Assembly: GCF_003937915.1 (NCBI RefSeq)
Contig: NZ_RHUM01000001.1
Location: forward strand, 248,001-312,000
DNA from: Erwinia sp. 198
Lineage (GTDB): Bacteria; Pseudomonadota; Gammaproteobacteria; Enterobacterales; Enterobacteriaceae
DNA: 64,000 nucleotides
Direction of reading: 5' to 3'
How positions within the stretch are numbered: position 1 is the first letter of the stretch; every line of letters begins with the position of its first letter. Shown here in pieces: positions 53,041-62,874 of this stretch. The notes beneath the pieces are model-generated. The model did not search any database, was not told where the DNA came from, and saw nothing but the letters and a program-made list of their open reading frames with translations. A program made the position numbers and the translations under genes.

Positions 53041-54513
53041 TTATTTTGCCAGAAGCGGCAGCAGGGCGTGGACAACAGGTAGAAAGGTTTCCGTCATCGC
53101 TTCCGCCTCTACACAGGCGTAGCCGAGGATCAGGCCGCGCCTGTTCGCCTCGCCCCTGTAATAAACCGAAAGCGGGCGAGTCCAGATCCCCTGTTGCTCC
53201 AGTCCGTAAGCAAGGGCTACGTCGTCAATTTCCGGCGGCAGCGCAAGGATCAGATGCAGGCCGGCATGGCTGTCCTGGCCAATAAATTCCGCGCCCAGCT
53301 CGCGGCGGATCGTCTCGACCAGCGCCTCGCGTCGCTGGCCGTAAAGCTGCCGCATACGGCGAACGTGCGCCGCATAGTGGCCTTCGCGAATAAATTCCGC
53401 CAGCGCCAGCTGGGTCAGGCCGTAGCCGCCCCGATAAAGTTCGGAATGGGCCACTTTCAGGTGGGCCGTCAGCGAGTCGGGCACCACCATATAGCTGGTG
53501 CGCAGCCCCGGATAGAGCGTTTTGCTAAAGGTGCCCAGATAGATGACGTTTTCATCCTGCGCCAGTCCCTGTAGCGCCGGTACCGGGCTTTCGCCAAAGC
53601 GAAACTCGCTGTCGTAATCGTCCTCGATGATAATGCTGCCCCAGGCCTGCGCCTGGCGGAGCAGCGCCTGGCGACGCGCCAGGCCCATCACGGCTCCGGT
53701 CGGATATTGGTGGGAGGGCGTCACGCAAATCAACCGTGGCGGCGCGACGTCTGCGGGCAGCGTTATGCCTTCGTCGTCTACCGCAATCGGCACCGTCTCC
53801 AGGCCGTTGATTTCCAGCACGCTGCGATGGCCCCAGTAGCCCGGCTCTTCTACCCAGACCCGATCGCCGGGATTGCAGAGCATTTTCGCCAGCAGATCCA
53901 GTGACTGGTGCGTACCCGAAGCAATCAGGATCTGCTCCGGCGTGCATTTAACCGAACGCGCCACGCGCAGGTAATCCGCCAGCGCGTGTTGCAGCGGCGC
54001 GTAGCCGCCGTGCTGCGAGTAACTCAACGTTTCTACCGGCAGGCGCAGGTTCAGACGGCGCGTGATTTTACGCCAGGTTTTATGCGGAAAATGCCTTACG
54101 TCCGGCACGCCGGGCATAAAGGCTCCCCACTGACGCTGGCTGGCCCCGGCGCGGTTCAGCAGCTGCTCGCCCCGGCGGGAAAGTGCGATCTGCCCTGAGG
54201 GTACGTCGGTGGAAACGATCCGTTCCACCGCTGAAAGATCGCTTTCCGGCAGCCTGGCGCTGACAAAGGTGCCGCTGCCCGCGCGGGTGATGAGATAGCC
54301 TTCCGACTGCAGCTGCTCATAAGCGGCCATCACCGTATTGCGCGATACGCCTAGTTCAGCGGCCAGATCGCGCGAGGCGGGCAGACGAGTGCCGGGCGCA
54401 AGCATCCCTTTCTGAATGGATTGCTGTAAGGCGTCGTAAAGACGCTTGCCCAGCGTGCCTGCGGCCGTCTGTCCGAGCCGGCAGGCGACCAGATCACCGA
54501 CGAGTGTGCGCAA
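53041..54513 (-). CDS. MocR/GabR family regulator (GntR winged helix fused to aminotransferase)
   Basis: A 490-residue regulator. Residues about 20-85 form a GntR winged helix (LYDALQQSIQKGMLAPGTRL, ASRDLAAELGVSRNTVMAAY), and about 120-490 an aminotransferase fold with the PLP site (EDDYDSEF and YLGTFSKTLYPGLR, with the Lys expected to bind PLP). The start is TTG at 54513 with RBS AGGGAG. It is divergent from puuE with a 109-base shared promoter. By analogy with GabR it may sense GABA plus PLP and control the aminotransferase; this is inference. Confidence 0.87.
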   Translation of the reverse strand: MRTLVGDLVACRLGQTAAGTLGKRLYDALQQSIQKGMLAPGTRLPASRDLAAELGVSRNTVMAAYEQLQSEGYLITRAGSGTFVSARLPESDLSAVERIVSTDVPSGQIALSRRGEQLLNRAGASQRQWGAFMPGVPDVRHFPHKTWRKITRRLNLRLPVETLSYSQHGGYAPLQHALADYLRVARSVKCTPEQILIASGTHQSLDLLAKMLCNPGDRVWVEEPGYWGHRSVLEINGLETVPIAVDDEGITLPADVAPPRLICVTPSHQYPTGAVMGLARRQALLRQAQAWGSIIIEDDYDSEFRFGESPVPALQGLAQDENVIYLGTFSKTLYPGLRTSYMVVPDSLTAHLKVAHSELYRGGYGLTQLALAEFIREGHYAAHVRRMRQLYGQRREALVETIRRELGAEFIGQDSHAGLHLILALPPEIDDVALAYGLEQQGIWTRPLSVYYRGEANRRGLILGYACVEAEAMTETFLPVVHALLPLLAK

Positions 54514-54622
54514 AGTGGCTCCCTAAAATAGTCAAAACTGGCTCTGGATAATAGCACCCCATCAGCGCTAAAAATCAAGGTAATTCAGGTACAACCCGGC
54601 TTCCCGTAACGAGGAGTAAAAC

Positions 54623-55882
54623 ATGAACGATTCCATCCGTCAGCGCCGTCTGGACGCCACACCGCGCGGTGTGGGCGTGATGTGCGATTTTCTGGTCGAG
54701 CAGGCCGAAAACGCCACGCTTATCGATACGCAGGGGCGCGAGTACATCGACTTCGCGGCGGGGATCGCCGTGCTGAATACCGGCCACCGTCATCCGAAAG
54801 TGATCGCTGCCGTGCAGCAGCAGCTGACCCGTTTTACCCATACGGCTTTCCAGGTTATTCCTTATGAAAATTATATCTCGCTGGCGGAGCGCCTGAACGA
54901 GCTGGCGCCGATAGCGGGCAAAGCGAAAACCACTTTTTTCACCACGGGTGCGGAAGCGGTGGAAAACGCGGTGAAAATCGCTCGTGCCGCGACCGGGCGT
55001 CCCGGCGTCATTACCTTTACCGGCGCGTTTCACGGCCGCACCATGATGACGATGGCGCTGACCGGCAAGGTCGCGCCTTATAAAACCGGCTTTGGCCCTT
55101 TCCCCGGCTCGGTGTACCACGCCCGCTATCCCAACGAGCTGCACGGCGTCAGCGTGGAGGATGCGCTGAAAAGCCTGGACGATATCTTCCATTGCGATAT
55201 CGCGCCGCAGGAAGTCGCCGCCATTCTTTTTGAACCGATTCAGGGCGAGGGCGGTTTCAACGTCGCGCCGCCGGAGTTTGTCAGCGCGCTGCGCCGCCTG
55301 TGCGACGAGCACGGCATTCTGCTGGTGGCGGATGAGATCCAGACGGGCTTTGCGCGTACCGGTAAGGTATTCGCCAGCGAATACTACCCGGATGCGAAAC
55401 CGGATCTGCTGACAATGGCGAAAAGCCTGGGCGGCGGTTTCCCGATTTCCGGCGTGATTGGCCGCGCCGAAGTGATGGACGCGCCGGATCCTGGCGGGCT
55501 GGGCGGCACCTATGCCGGTAACCCGATCGCGGTAGCGGCGGCCCATGCGGTGCTGGATATCATTGAGGAGGAGCAGCTGTGCCAGCGTGCCGACAGGCTC
55601 GGCGCGGCCCTCAGCGAAGCCCTTATCGGCACTCGTCATCCCGCCATCGCTCAGGTACGCGGACGCGGCTCGATGATTGCAGTGGAGTTTAATCATCCTG
55701 CAACCGGTGCACCGGACAGCGCTTTCGCCCGCGATATTCAGCAACGGGCGCTGGCGCAGAACCTGATCCTGCTGACCTGCGGCGTGCACGGTAACGTGAT
55801 CCGTTTCCTTTATCCCCTGACCATTCCGGACGAGCAGTTTAGCCGCTCGCTAAACATTCTGACCTCGATCCTGAAAGCTTAA
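54623..55882 (+). CDS. puuE: 4-aminobutyrate aminotransferase (PuuE/GabT)
   Basis: A 419-residue class III PLP aminotransferase converting GABA and 2-oxoglutarate to succinate semialdehyde and glutamate. Lys267 in TMAKSLGGG binds PLP; Asp237 in LVADE pairs with the pyridine nitrogen. The N-terminus RRLDATPRGVGVMC follows E. coli PuuE more closely than GabT, and the neighbourhood is puu, hence the symbol. It is divergent from the MocR gene and convergent with puuP. A GC stem (55889-55911) follows the stop without a clear T-run. Confidence 0.88.
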   Translation: MNDSIRQRRLDATPRGVGVMCDFLVEQAENATLIDTQGREYIDFAAGIAVLNTGHRHPKVIAAVQQQLTRFTHTAFQVIPYENYISLAERLNELAPIAGKAKTTFFTTGAEAVENAVKIARAATGRPGVITFTGAFHGRTMMTMALTGKVAPYKTGFGPFPGSVYHARYPNELHGVSVEDALKSLDDIFHCDIAPQEVAAILFEPIQGEGGFNVAPPEFVSALRRLCDEHGILLVADEIQTGFARTGKVFASEYYPDAKPDLLTMAKSLGGGFPISGVIGRAEVMDAPDPGGLGGTYAGNPIAVAAAHAVLDIIEEEQLCQRADRLGAALSEALIGTRHPAIAQVRGRGSMIAVEFNHPATGAPDSAFARDIQQRALAQNLILLTCGVHGNVIRFLYPLTIPDEQFSRSLNILTSILKA

Positions 55883-55984
55883 GGCGTTCCCGGCTGCGCC
55901 ACGCGGCCGGGCATATTTCGACAGACCTTTCATCTCCTGACGCACAAAGCCGCCTGCATCACGCGGCCATAAACGTTCTGCCAT

Positions 55985-57361
55985 TTATTTCCCGCCCGTT
56001 TCCGCACGCAGCTTGTTAAACTGCGGCGGCGGCTGGCGAAAACGGCGGGTCAGCCAGGCCAGATAAAGCACGCCGAGCACTGCCCAAATCAGCCCCATCG
56101 TCAGCGATGTCGCCTCCAGGTTGAACCACAGTACCGCCACCGTGGCGGCGCCCACCATCGGCAGCACCAGATAATGCAGCTTCTCCTTCCAGGTGCGATT
56201 GCGGCCTTCGCGGCGGTAAAAGTGATTAAACACGGCAAGATTCACAAAGGTAAAGGCCACCAGCGCACCGAAATTAATCAGCGCCGTTGCCGTTACCAGG
56301 TCGAAATACTGGGCGGAAAGCGCCACGATGCCAACCATAATCACGTTAAGCGCGGGCGTGCGCCATTCAGGATGCACGTAGCCGAACACCCTGGTCGGAA
56401 AGACATTATCCCGGCCCATTACGTACAGCAGACGGGAAACGCTGGCATGAGACGCCAGGCCGGAAGCCAGCGTGTTGATAAAAGTGGTGCAGAGGAAAAT
56501 CGACTGAAACAGCTTGCCGCCTACGTAGAGCGCGATTTCCGGCAGCGCCGCATCGGGATTTTTAAAGCGGCTGATATCGGGGAAAAAGAGCTGCATAAAG
56601 AATGAGGCGGCAATAAAAATCAGCCCGCCGTAGAGCGCAGTCAGAAAGATGGCGCGCGGAATGGTCTTCCCGGCGTTGTGCGTTTCTTCGGAGAGCGTGG
56701 TAACGGCGTCAAAACCGAGAAACGAAAAACAGACGATGGTCGCGCCGGTCATAATCGGCAGCAGGTGCGCGTTCTGGCTGATAAAAGGCTGTAGCGACCA
56801 GACCGTGCCGACGCCTTCGCCGCGATACAGACCGTGGATCACCAGAAATATAAAGACGCTGATAATCGCGACCTGAACCAGCACAAACAGCGTATTGAAG
56901 TTCGCCACCAGGCTGACGCTTTTCAGGTTGGCGGCGGTCATAATCGCCACAAAACCCACTACCCATATCCAGGGCGGCACTTCCGGAAACAGGACGGAAA
57001 GATAAATCTTCGCCAGCAGCACGTTAATCATCGGCAGAAACAGATAGTCCAGCAGCGACGACCAGCCGACCAGAAAGCCGACATGAGGATTGATCGCCTT
57101 CTGTGTATAGGTATAGGCGGAACCGGCTTCGGGAAACTGGCGCACCAGCTTGCCGTAGCTGACGGCGGTAAATAATACGCCGGCGAGCGCCAGCAGATAG
57201 GAAGCGGGAACGTGGCCGTTGCTGATACCGGAAACGATACCGAAGGTATCAAACACCGTCATCGGCGTCAGGTAGGCCAGCCCCATCATCACAATCTGCC
57301 AGAGCTTAAGGGATTTTCTCAGCCCTGGTTTTGCCGGGCTTTCTTCAGTGACGGCAGCCAT
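55985..57361 (-). CDS. puuP: Putrescine importer PuuP (APC family)
   Basis: A 458-residue 12-span permease. It starts [20 protein letters not shown] and has [19 protein letters not shown] and [20 protein letters not shown], matching E. coli PuuP. It takes up putrescine by proton symport for growth on it as nitrogen or carbon source. It lies downstream of puuA on the same strand, after a gap of about 215 bases without a gene, as in the E. coli puuAP arrangement. Confidence 0.92.
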   Translation of the reverse strand: MAAVTEESPAKPGLRKSLKLWQIVMMGLAYLTPMTVFDTFGIVSGISNGHVPASYLLALAGVLFTAVSYGKLVRQFPEAGSAYTYTQKAINPHVGFLVGWSSLLDYLFLPMINVLLAKIYLSVLFPEVPPWIWVVGFVAIMTAANLKSVSLVANFNTLFVLVQVAIISVFIFLVIHGLYRGEGVGTVWSLQPFISQNAHLLPIMTGATIVCFSFLGFDAVTTLSEETHNAGKTIPRAIFLTALYGGLIFIAASFFMQLFFPDISRFKNPDAALPEIALYVGGKLFQSIFLCTTFINTLASGLASHASVSRLLYVMGRDNVFPTRVFGYVHPEWRTPALNVIMVGIVALSAQYFDLVTATALINFGALVAFTFVNLAVFNHFYRREGRNRTWKEKLHYLVLPMVGAATVAVLWFNLEATSLTMGLIWAVLGVLYLAWLTRRFRQPPPQFNKLRAETGGK

Positions 57362-57577
57362 TAACAGCCCCCCTGCGGCGACGCTGAGAGGGCTGCCGCG
57401 GGCGGCTTAAGGGTATACGGGACGGGCAGGTGCACCATTTCCGAACCTCATGATGTAGGGCGTTCCGCCGTCGCTTTTTCCTTCGTCGACAGGCGGTACG
57501 GGCCGGAAAACCGGCAGAGAGCGCGCTCGTTTCCAGACGGGGCGCATGGGCGAGGCTCTTCCTGAGGCCGAATGCCA

Positions 57578-58993
57578 TCAGGCGTTTTTCAGCATCCAGT
57601 CAATTTCCGTATCTGTGATCAACCGCTCAAACTGCGTCAGCTCGTTGCTTTTGCAGGCGTGCCAGACGTGGCTGAAGCGCTCGCCGAGCTGAGCACAGAG
57701 CGCCTCGTGCTGGGCGAATTCCCATAGCGCGTCGCTCTGACGAATAGGAAAAGGCAGGCCTTCCTGCTCCAGCCCGTTGCCCTCGACCTTCGGCGGCAGC
57801 GGCAAATCTTTATCCAGACCGTGCAGGATCCCGGCAAAAATGGCTGCCATAACCAGATAAGGGTTGGCATCCGCGCCCGCGACCCGATATTCCACGCGAT
57901 GATTATCGCGATCGCCGCAAGGAATGCGCAGGGCGACGGTGCGGTTATTGTGGCCCCACGAAGCCTGCGTCGGCACATACATCCCGGCCTGAAAGCGGCG
58001 ATAGGAGTTGATATTAGGCGCCAGCAGCGCCATGGAGGCGGGCATCATTTCTATCATCCCGGCCAGCGAGCGTTGCAGAAGCGGGGAATCGTTGCCGTGC
58101 CGGTCGGCCAGCACGTTCTCGCCCTGGTCATTCAGCATACTGATATGAATATGCATACCGCTACCGGCGTATTCCTCGTAGGGCTTGGCCATAAACGTGG
58201 CGTGCATGTGGTGTTTTTCCGCTACCAGCCGGATCAGGCGCTTCAGCGCCAGCGCATGGTCGCACGCCTCCAGCGCGTTGCGGGTATGGTGCAGGTTCAC
58301 CTCAAACTGGCCCGGCGACGCCTCCGCCAGCGCGCCATCCGCCGGGATCTTTTGCAGCTGCGCCAGCTCGTCGATATCGTTTAACACGTCGGCAAAGTGA
58401 TTGAGATTATCCACGGAGTAGACCTGGCTTTGCCTGTTGCGATCCTGGGTGCCGGGCGCGCAGGGCGGCTGGAGATAGCCTTCGGCGTCGCGCTGCCGAT
58501 CCAGTAAATAGAACTCCAGCTCTACCGCTACTACGGGATGCAGTCCACGCTGCTGTAGCTGCTGCCACAGGCGGTTAAGGACATTTCGCGGCTCAACGTC
58601 AAAGGGAGCGCCATCTTCGTCCAGCATAGTCAACAGCAGCTGGCCGATGGTCTGTGGATCGGCGGCGGAAGGCGTCAGCGTCCCGACGATGGGCACACAG
58701 ATGCGGTCGGGCTCGCCGGATGCCTGACCCAGGCCCGCCGCTTCCACCACGTTGCCCAAAATATCCATCGCGAAAACGGAGGCGGGGAAATAGCAGCCTT
58801 TCTCCAGCTTACGCAGCGCCGCCACCGGGATACGCTTGCCCCGGAAACAGCCGTTTAGATCGGTCAGCATCACGTCGACGTAATGGGTATCCGGATAGCG
58901 GCTCAGATAGGCTTCAACTTCTCTGGCGAAGGCGCTGCTCCGTCTCTCTTCCGGCTGCTTAAAGTTTTCCACTGCTACAAGATTAGTTTCCAT
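57578..58993 (-). CDS. puuA: Glutamate-putrescine ligase PuuA
   Basis: A 471-residue glutamine-synthetase-like ligase that makes gamma-glutamylputrescine from glutamate, putrescine and ATP. It begins METNLVAVENFKQPEERR and carries the catalytic blocks VVAVELEFYLL, GSGMHIHISM and NNRTVALRIPCGDRDNHRVE; it ends IDWMLKNA as in E. coli PuuA (472 residues). It is divergent from puuD across a 217-base promoter region with a PuuR-like operator. Confidence 0.96.
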   Translation of the reverse strand: METNLVAVENFKQPEERRSSAFAREVEAYLSRYPDTHYVDVMLTDLNGCFRGKRIPVAALRKLEKGCYFPASVFAMDILGNVVEAAGLGQASGEPDRICVPIVGTLTPSAADPQTIGQLLLTMLDEDGAPFDVEPRNVLNRLWQQLQQRGLHPVVAVELEFYLLDRQRDAEGYLQPPCAPGTQDRNRQSQVYSVDNLNHFADVLNDIDELAQLQKIPADGALAEASPGQFEVNLHHTRNALEACDHALALKRLIRLVAEKHHMHATFMAKPYEEYAGSGMHIHISMLNDQGENVLADRHGNDSPLLQRSLAGMIEMMPASMALLAPNINSYRRFQAGMYVPTQASWGHNNRTVALRIPCGDRDNHRVEYRVAGADANPYLVMAAIFAGILHGLDKDLPLPPKVEGNGLEQEGLPFPIRQSDALWEFAQHEALCAQLGERFSHVWHACKSNELTQFERLITDTEIDWMLKNA

Positions 58994-59044
58994 GATTCAC
59001 CGCTGTTTGCTTGGTAGGGGATGGCAGGATCGGATTCATGTTGT

Positions 59045-59059
59045 TAAATATAATGCACA
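59045..59059 (+). promoter_or_regulatory. Candidate PuuR operator in the puuA-puuD intergenic region
   Basis: TAAATATAATGCACA matches 13 of 15 positions of the E. coli PuuR-binding sequence as I recall it (AAAATATAATGAACA). It lies between the divergent puuA and puuD starts, where PuuR represses both units in E. coli. Confidence 0.6.
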
Positions 59060-59210
59060 CAAAAACAATCTGGACGGAAACAAATTGTTTGTCAAATGTT
59101 GCATTTGATTTAAAAAAGGGTTATCAAAATACCAGTCAGCGGAAATATTGCGCATTTCGGGTAATTTCAGACGCTTTTGTAAAAATTCAGTCCGAAACAA
59201 GAGGTGAAGC

Positions 59211-59975
59211 ATGGTCGATATATTTTACAGGCCAACTGTTGGGGTAGTGATGTGCAGCAACCCCGTCAAAGGCCAACAAAGTCATACCTTGCAAGATAAG
59301 TACCTGAATGCGGTTCTGGACGCGGGCGGTTTACCCATCGCCTTGCCGCATGCGCTGGCGGAGCCGGAATTGCTGGCGGGCGTGATGCCGCTGCTGGACG
59401 GCGTGTTGTTGCCGGGCAGCCCCAGTAATATGCAGCCGCACCATTATGGTGAAAACGGCGATGAGCCTGCCGCCGATCCCGGGCGAGATCTTCTGAGCAT
59501 CGCGCTGATTGCGCAGGCGCTCGAAAGGCGCATCCCCATTTTTGCCATCTGTCGCGGTTTACAGGAGCTGGTGGTAGCGACGGGCGGTACCCTCTACCGT
59601 CGCCTCTGCGACCATCCGCAGTTTCTTGAGCATCGTGAGGACCCGGATCTGCCAATAGATCAGCAGTATGCGCCCTCGCACGAGATCAAAATCCAGCCGG
59701 ACGGATTAATTTCGCAATTGATACCCGGAAGCAAAACATTCTGGGTAAACTCGTTGCACGGGCAGGGCGCAAAAACCCTTGGCCCGCGGCTTCGCGTGGA
59801 GGCGTACTCCCAGGACGGGCTGCCGGAGGCGGTCAGCGTGCTCGATCATCCCTACGCGCTGGGCGTACAGTGGCACCCGGAATGGAAAAGCAGCGAATAT
59901 GCGCTGTCGCGCCTGTTGCTTGAAGGCTTTATCACGGCATGTCAGCAGCACCACGCTGAAAAGCAGCAGCTCTGA
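59211..59975 (+). CDS. puuD: Gamma-glutamyl-GABA hydrolase PuuD
   Basis: A 254-residue class I glutamine-amidotransferase-like hydrolase that releases GABA and glutamate from gamma-glutamyl-GABA. Catalytic Cys114 lies in FAICRGLQEL and the His222/Glu224 pair in VQWHPEW. RBS AGAGGTGA precedes ATG 59211. It heads puuD-puuR-(puuC remnant)-puuB. Confidence 0.94.
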   Translation: MVDIFYRPTVGVVMCSNPVKGQQSHTLQDKYLNAVLDAGGLPIALPHALAEPELLAGVMPLLDGVLLPGSPSNMQPHHYGENGDEPAADPGRDLLSIALIAQALERRIPIFAICRGLQELVVATGGTLYRRLCDHPQFLEHREDPDLPIDQQYAPSHEIKIQPDGLISQLIPGSKTFWVNSLHGQGAKTLGPRLRVEAYSQDGLPEAVSVLDHPYALGVQWHPEWKSSEYALSRLLLEGFITACQQHHAEKQQL

Positions 59976-59998
59976 CTTACATTGAAGGAAATGCGTTT

Positions 59999-60556
59999 AT
60001 GAACAATGACGGCCTGGCACCAGGCAAGCGTTTGTCCGGGATCCGCCAGCAACTGGGTCTGTCACAGCGCCGGGTTGCCGAACTGTCTGGATTAACACAC
60101 AGCGCCATCAGCACCATTGAACAGGACAAGGTTAGCCCGGCCATCAGTACGCTGCAAAAGCTGCTAAAAGTCTACGGGCTGTCGCTGTCCGAATTTTTTG
60201 CGGAGCCGGAGATCCCGGACGAGCCTCAGGTGGTGATTAATCCTGACGAGCTGATTGAGATCGGCAGTCAGGGCGTCTCCATGAAGCTTATCCATAACGG
60301 CGCGCCGAACCGCACGCTGGCGATGATGATTGAAACTTATCAGCCAGGCACCACCACAGGAGAGCGCATCAAGCATCAGGGGGAAGAGATAGGCACCTTG
60401 CTGGAAGGGGAAGTCGTGCTGAAATTCAACGGTCAGAGCTATCATCTGGTGGCGCAGCAAAGCTACGCCATCAACACCGGCATTCCGCACAGCTTCAGCA
60501 ATACATCGGCAAAAGTTTGCCGCATTATCAGCGCCCATACGCCTACCACCTTCTGA
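59999..60556 (+). CDS. puuR: HTH-cupin repressor PuuR
   Basis: A 185-residue repressor with an N-terminal HTH_3 domain (about 8-62; GLSQRRVAELSGLTHSAIST) and a C-terminal cupin (about 105-180; GTTTGERIKHQGEEIGTLLE, SYAINTGIPHSFSN). E. coli PuuR represses the puu operons and is relieved by putrescine. RBS AAGGA is 9 bases before ATG 59999, and puuD ends 23 bases earlier. Confidence 0.94.
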   Translation: MNNDGLAPGKRLSGIRQQLGLSQRRVAELSGLTHSAISTIEQDKVSPAISTLQKLLKVYGLSLSEFFAEPEIPDEPQVVINPDELIEIGSQGVSMKLIHNGAPNRTLAMMIETYQPGTTTGERIKHQGEEIGTLLEGEVVLKFNGQSYHLVAQQSYAINTGIPHSFSNTSAKVCRIISAHTPTTF

Positions 60557-60654
60557 TGCCTGACGGCCGCTGCAGCGCGGGCCTGTGAACCACGACGGCG
60601 CATTCCCGCGCCTTTTGACGCCATACAGAGCGGCAACGGGCGCGGGTCGCGCCG

Positions 60655-60702
60655 CAAACATTCACCGAAACGATATCCGTCTGGATCTCTCTGGAGCCGT
60701 AA
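60655..60702 (+). pseudogene. puuC: 3' scar of puuC (gamma-glutamyl-gamma-aminobutyraldehyde dehydrogenase)
   Basis: The last codons before puuB read QTFTETISVWISLEP and TAA (60700-60702). This matches the C-terminal end of E. coli PuuC (KFTELKTIWISLEA, from memory). The stop lies 2 bases before the puuB ATG, the same close spacing as puuC-puuB in E. coli. Only about 15 codons remain between puuR and puuB, so puuC was deleted almost completely. Confidence 0.75.
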
Positions 60703-60704
60703 GC

Positions 60705-61985
60705 ATGACTGAACATACGCAAAGCTACTATGCCGCCAGCGCCAACGCCTACACGCCGTTTCCGCCGCTGGAAGAGCCGATCGCCTGCGACGTTTGCATC
60801 ATTGGTGCAGGCTACACAGGGCTGTCTTCAGCGCTGCATCTGGCGGAAAATGGCTATCAGGTCGTGGTGCTGGAGGCGGCGAAGGTCGGCTTCGGCGCCA
60901 GCGGGCGCAACGGCGGTCAGGTGGTCAACTCTTACAGCCGTGACGTGGACGTGATTGAAAAAAGCTACGGCAAAGACGCCGCCAAAATGCTGGGCAGCAT
61001 GATGTTTGAAGGCGGCGATATTATTCGCGAGCGCATTAAACGCTACGGTATCGCCTGCGACTATCGCCAGGGCGGCCTTTTCGTGGCGCTGAACGCCCGT
61101 CAGTTCACCACGCTGGAGGAGCAAAAGCAGAACTGGGCGCGCTACGGCAATGACCAGCTGGAGCTGCTGGACGCCGCTCAGATCCGCCGGGAGATCGACA
61201 GCGATCGCTACGTTGGCGCGCTGCTGGACAAACGCGGCGGCCATCTGCACCCGTTAAATCTGGCGATTGGCGAAGCGCAGGCGATAGTCCTGAACGGCGG
61301 CCGGATTTTCGAGCAGTCGCCGGTGGTGGAGATCCAGCATGGTAACCCGGCCGTGGTAAAAACGGCGCAGGGCCAGGTTAAGGCGCGCTATGTTATCGTC
61401 GCGGGCAACGCCTACCTTGGCAGCAAACTGGAGCCATCGTTGTCGAAGCGCAGTATGCCGTGCGGCACGCAGGTGCTGACCACGGAGCCGCTTGGCGCAG
61501 AGCTGGCCGCGTCGCTGCTCGCCTCCAACTACTGCGTGGAGGACTGCAACTATCTGCTGGACTATTTCCGGCTGACGGCCGACCATCGCCTGCTGTACGG
61601 CGGTGGCGTGGTCTATGGCGCGCGGGATCCTGAGGATATCGATCGGCTGATCGTGCCGAAACTGCTGAAAACCTTCCCGCAGCTGAAAGGGGTAAAAATC
61701 GACTACCGCTGGACAGGCAACTTCCTGCTTACGCTCTCAAGGATGCCGCAGTTCGGCCGTCTGGAAAACAATATCTACTATATGCAGGGTGATAGCGGGC
61801 ACGGCGTTACCTGTACCCATCTGGCCGGTCGGCTGATTTCGGAAGTGCTGCGCGGCGACGCCGAACGTTTCGACGCCTTTGCCCGATTGCCGCACTATCC
61901 GTTTCCCGGCGGCCGCAATATGCGTATTCCGCTTACGGCAATGGGCGCGGCCTGGTACAGCATCCGCGACAGGCTGGGCGTGTAG
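60705..61985 (+). CDS. puuB: Gamma-glutamylputrescine oxidase PuuB
   Basis: A 426-residue FAD-dependent DAO-family oxidase that converts gamma-glutamylputrescine to gamma-glutamyl-gamma-aminobutyraldehyde, H2O2 and ammonia. The ADP-binding site is CDVCIIGAGYTGLSSALHLA, followed by GFGASGRNGGQVVNSYSRDV and a C-terminal GDSGHGVTCTHLAGRLI. ATG 60705 with GGAG upstream gives MTEHTQSYYAASAN and the E. coli length; the frame reaches back to 60585 without similarity. Confidence 0.95.
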   Translation: MTEHTQSYYAASANAYTPFPPLEEPIACDVCIIGAGYTGLSSALHLAENGYQVVVLEAAKVGFGASGRNGGQVVNSYSRDVDVIEKSYGKDAAKMLGSMMFEGGDIIRERIKRYGIACDYRQGGLFVALNARQFTTLEEQKQNWARYGNDQLELLDAAQIRREIDSDRYVGALLDKRGGHLHPLNLAIGEAQAIVLNGGRIFEQSPVVEIQHGNPAVVKTAQGQVKARYVIVAGNAYLGSKLEPSLSKRSMPCGTQVLTTEPLGAELAASLLASNYCVEDCNYLLDYFRLTADHRLLYGGGVVYGARDPEDIDRLIVPKLLKTFPQLKGVKIDYRWTGNFLLTLSRMPQFGRLENNIYYMQGDSGHGVTCTHLAGRLISEVLRGDAERFDAFARLPHYPFPGGRNMRIPLTAMGAAWYSIRDRLGV

Positions 61986-62004
61986 AGAGATAGCCATTTT
62001 CGAG

Positions 62005-62039
62005 CGTAATAAACAGGAACAGGCGTACGCCTGTTCCTG
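62005..62039 (-). terminator. Palindromic terminator between convergent puuB and queF
   Basis: A perfect 26-base palindrome (62014-62039, arm CAGGAACAGGCGT) is followed on the minus strand by TTTATT. It would end queF transcription and may also act on puuB. Confidence 0.82.
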
Positions 62040-62046
62040 GCGGGCA

Positions 62047-62874
62047 TTACTGACGGACAAGGCGCCCCGTGTTTGGATGCGCTTCAAAATCGCTTCTGAA
62101 CGGATTGATATCCAGCCCGCCCCGGCGGGTATATCGGCCGAACACGCTTAGCTTTTCCGGGCGGCAATAGTGCCTGATATCGTTAAAGATGCGCTCAATG
62201 CACTGCTCGTGGAATTCGTTGTGCATCCTGAACGAAATCAGATAGCGCAGCAGTTTTTCCCGATCGATCCGCTTGCCTTCATAGTGGATGATTACGCTGC
62301 CCCAGTCGGGCTGATTGGTCACCAGACAGTTAGACTTAAGCAGGTTTGAGGAGAGCGTTTCAGCCACAAAATCGCCGGAGGCGGCATCCTGCAGATGCTG
62401 CGGAGAAAAATCGTAATCCTCCACGGCGATATCAAGATGGTCAATGCATTCGCCGGGCAGCGCGGCGGTAAAAGCGGCATAGCCGTTTAAATCAGGATAG
62501 AGCTTCACCTTCACGCTGCCGTCGGCCGCCTGCGACAGATCGCTTTCCAGCGTGGCGGCGACCTCCTCCGGCGCGGCGAAGCGCGTCTGATTAAAGCTGT
62601 TCAGGTAAAGCTTAAAAGATTTTGATTCGATCAGATGCTGGCTGGTGGCCGGGATCCAGAATTCGGCGATAGCCACCACCGGCTTGCCCTTAGCGTTAAG
62701 CCAGGAAAGCTCGAAGCCGGTCCACAGGTCGAAGCCGGAAAAGGGCAGCTCCGCCGACGTCAGGCCGATTTCCTGGCGACCGCGCGACCGCGGCAGCGCC
62801 TCCAGCAGCTCGGGCGCATAATGCTGAACATAGCCGGTGCTTTTGCCCAGCAGCGTAATTTCCTCTGTTTTCAT
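62047..62874 (-). CDS. queF: NADPH-dependent preQ0 reductase QueF
   Basis: A 275-residue bimodular QueF that reduces preQ0 (7-cyano-7-deazaguanine) to preQ1 in queuosine synthesis. The QueF motif [12 protein letters not shown] is at residues 83-94; Cys183 ([13 protein letters not shown]) forms the thioimide with preQ0 and Asp190 is the proton donor. Length fits (E. coli 282). The ATG overlaps the stop of the transporter gene (ATGA), so the two are co-translated. Confidence 0.95.
   Translation of the reverse strand: MKTEEITLLGKSTGYVQHYAPELLEALPRSRGRQEIGLTSAELPFSGFDLWTGFELSWLNAKGKPVVAIAEFWIPATSQHLIESKSFKLYLNSFNQTRFAAPEEVAATLESDLSQAADGSVKVKLYPDLNGYAAFTAALPGECIDHLDIAVEDYDFSPQHLQDAASGDFVAETLSSNLLKSNCLVTNQPDWGSVIIHYEGKRIDREKLLRYLISFRMHNEFHEQCIERIFNDIRHYCRPEKLSVFGRYTRRGGLDINPFRSDFEAHPNTGRLVRQ

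Noticed and set aside
54575-55789. 404-codon minus-strand frame antisense to puuE
   Set aside because: Shadow of a GC-rich gene; puuE has all PLP-enzyme motifs.
59001-59210. Possible small regulatory RNA in the puuA-puuD region
   Set aside because: AT-rich with an operator-like motif but no stable hairpin plus T-run pattern.
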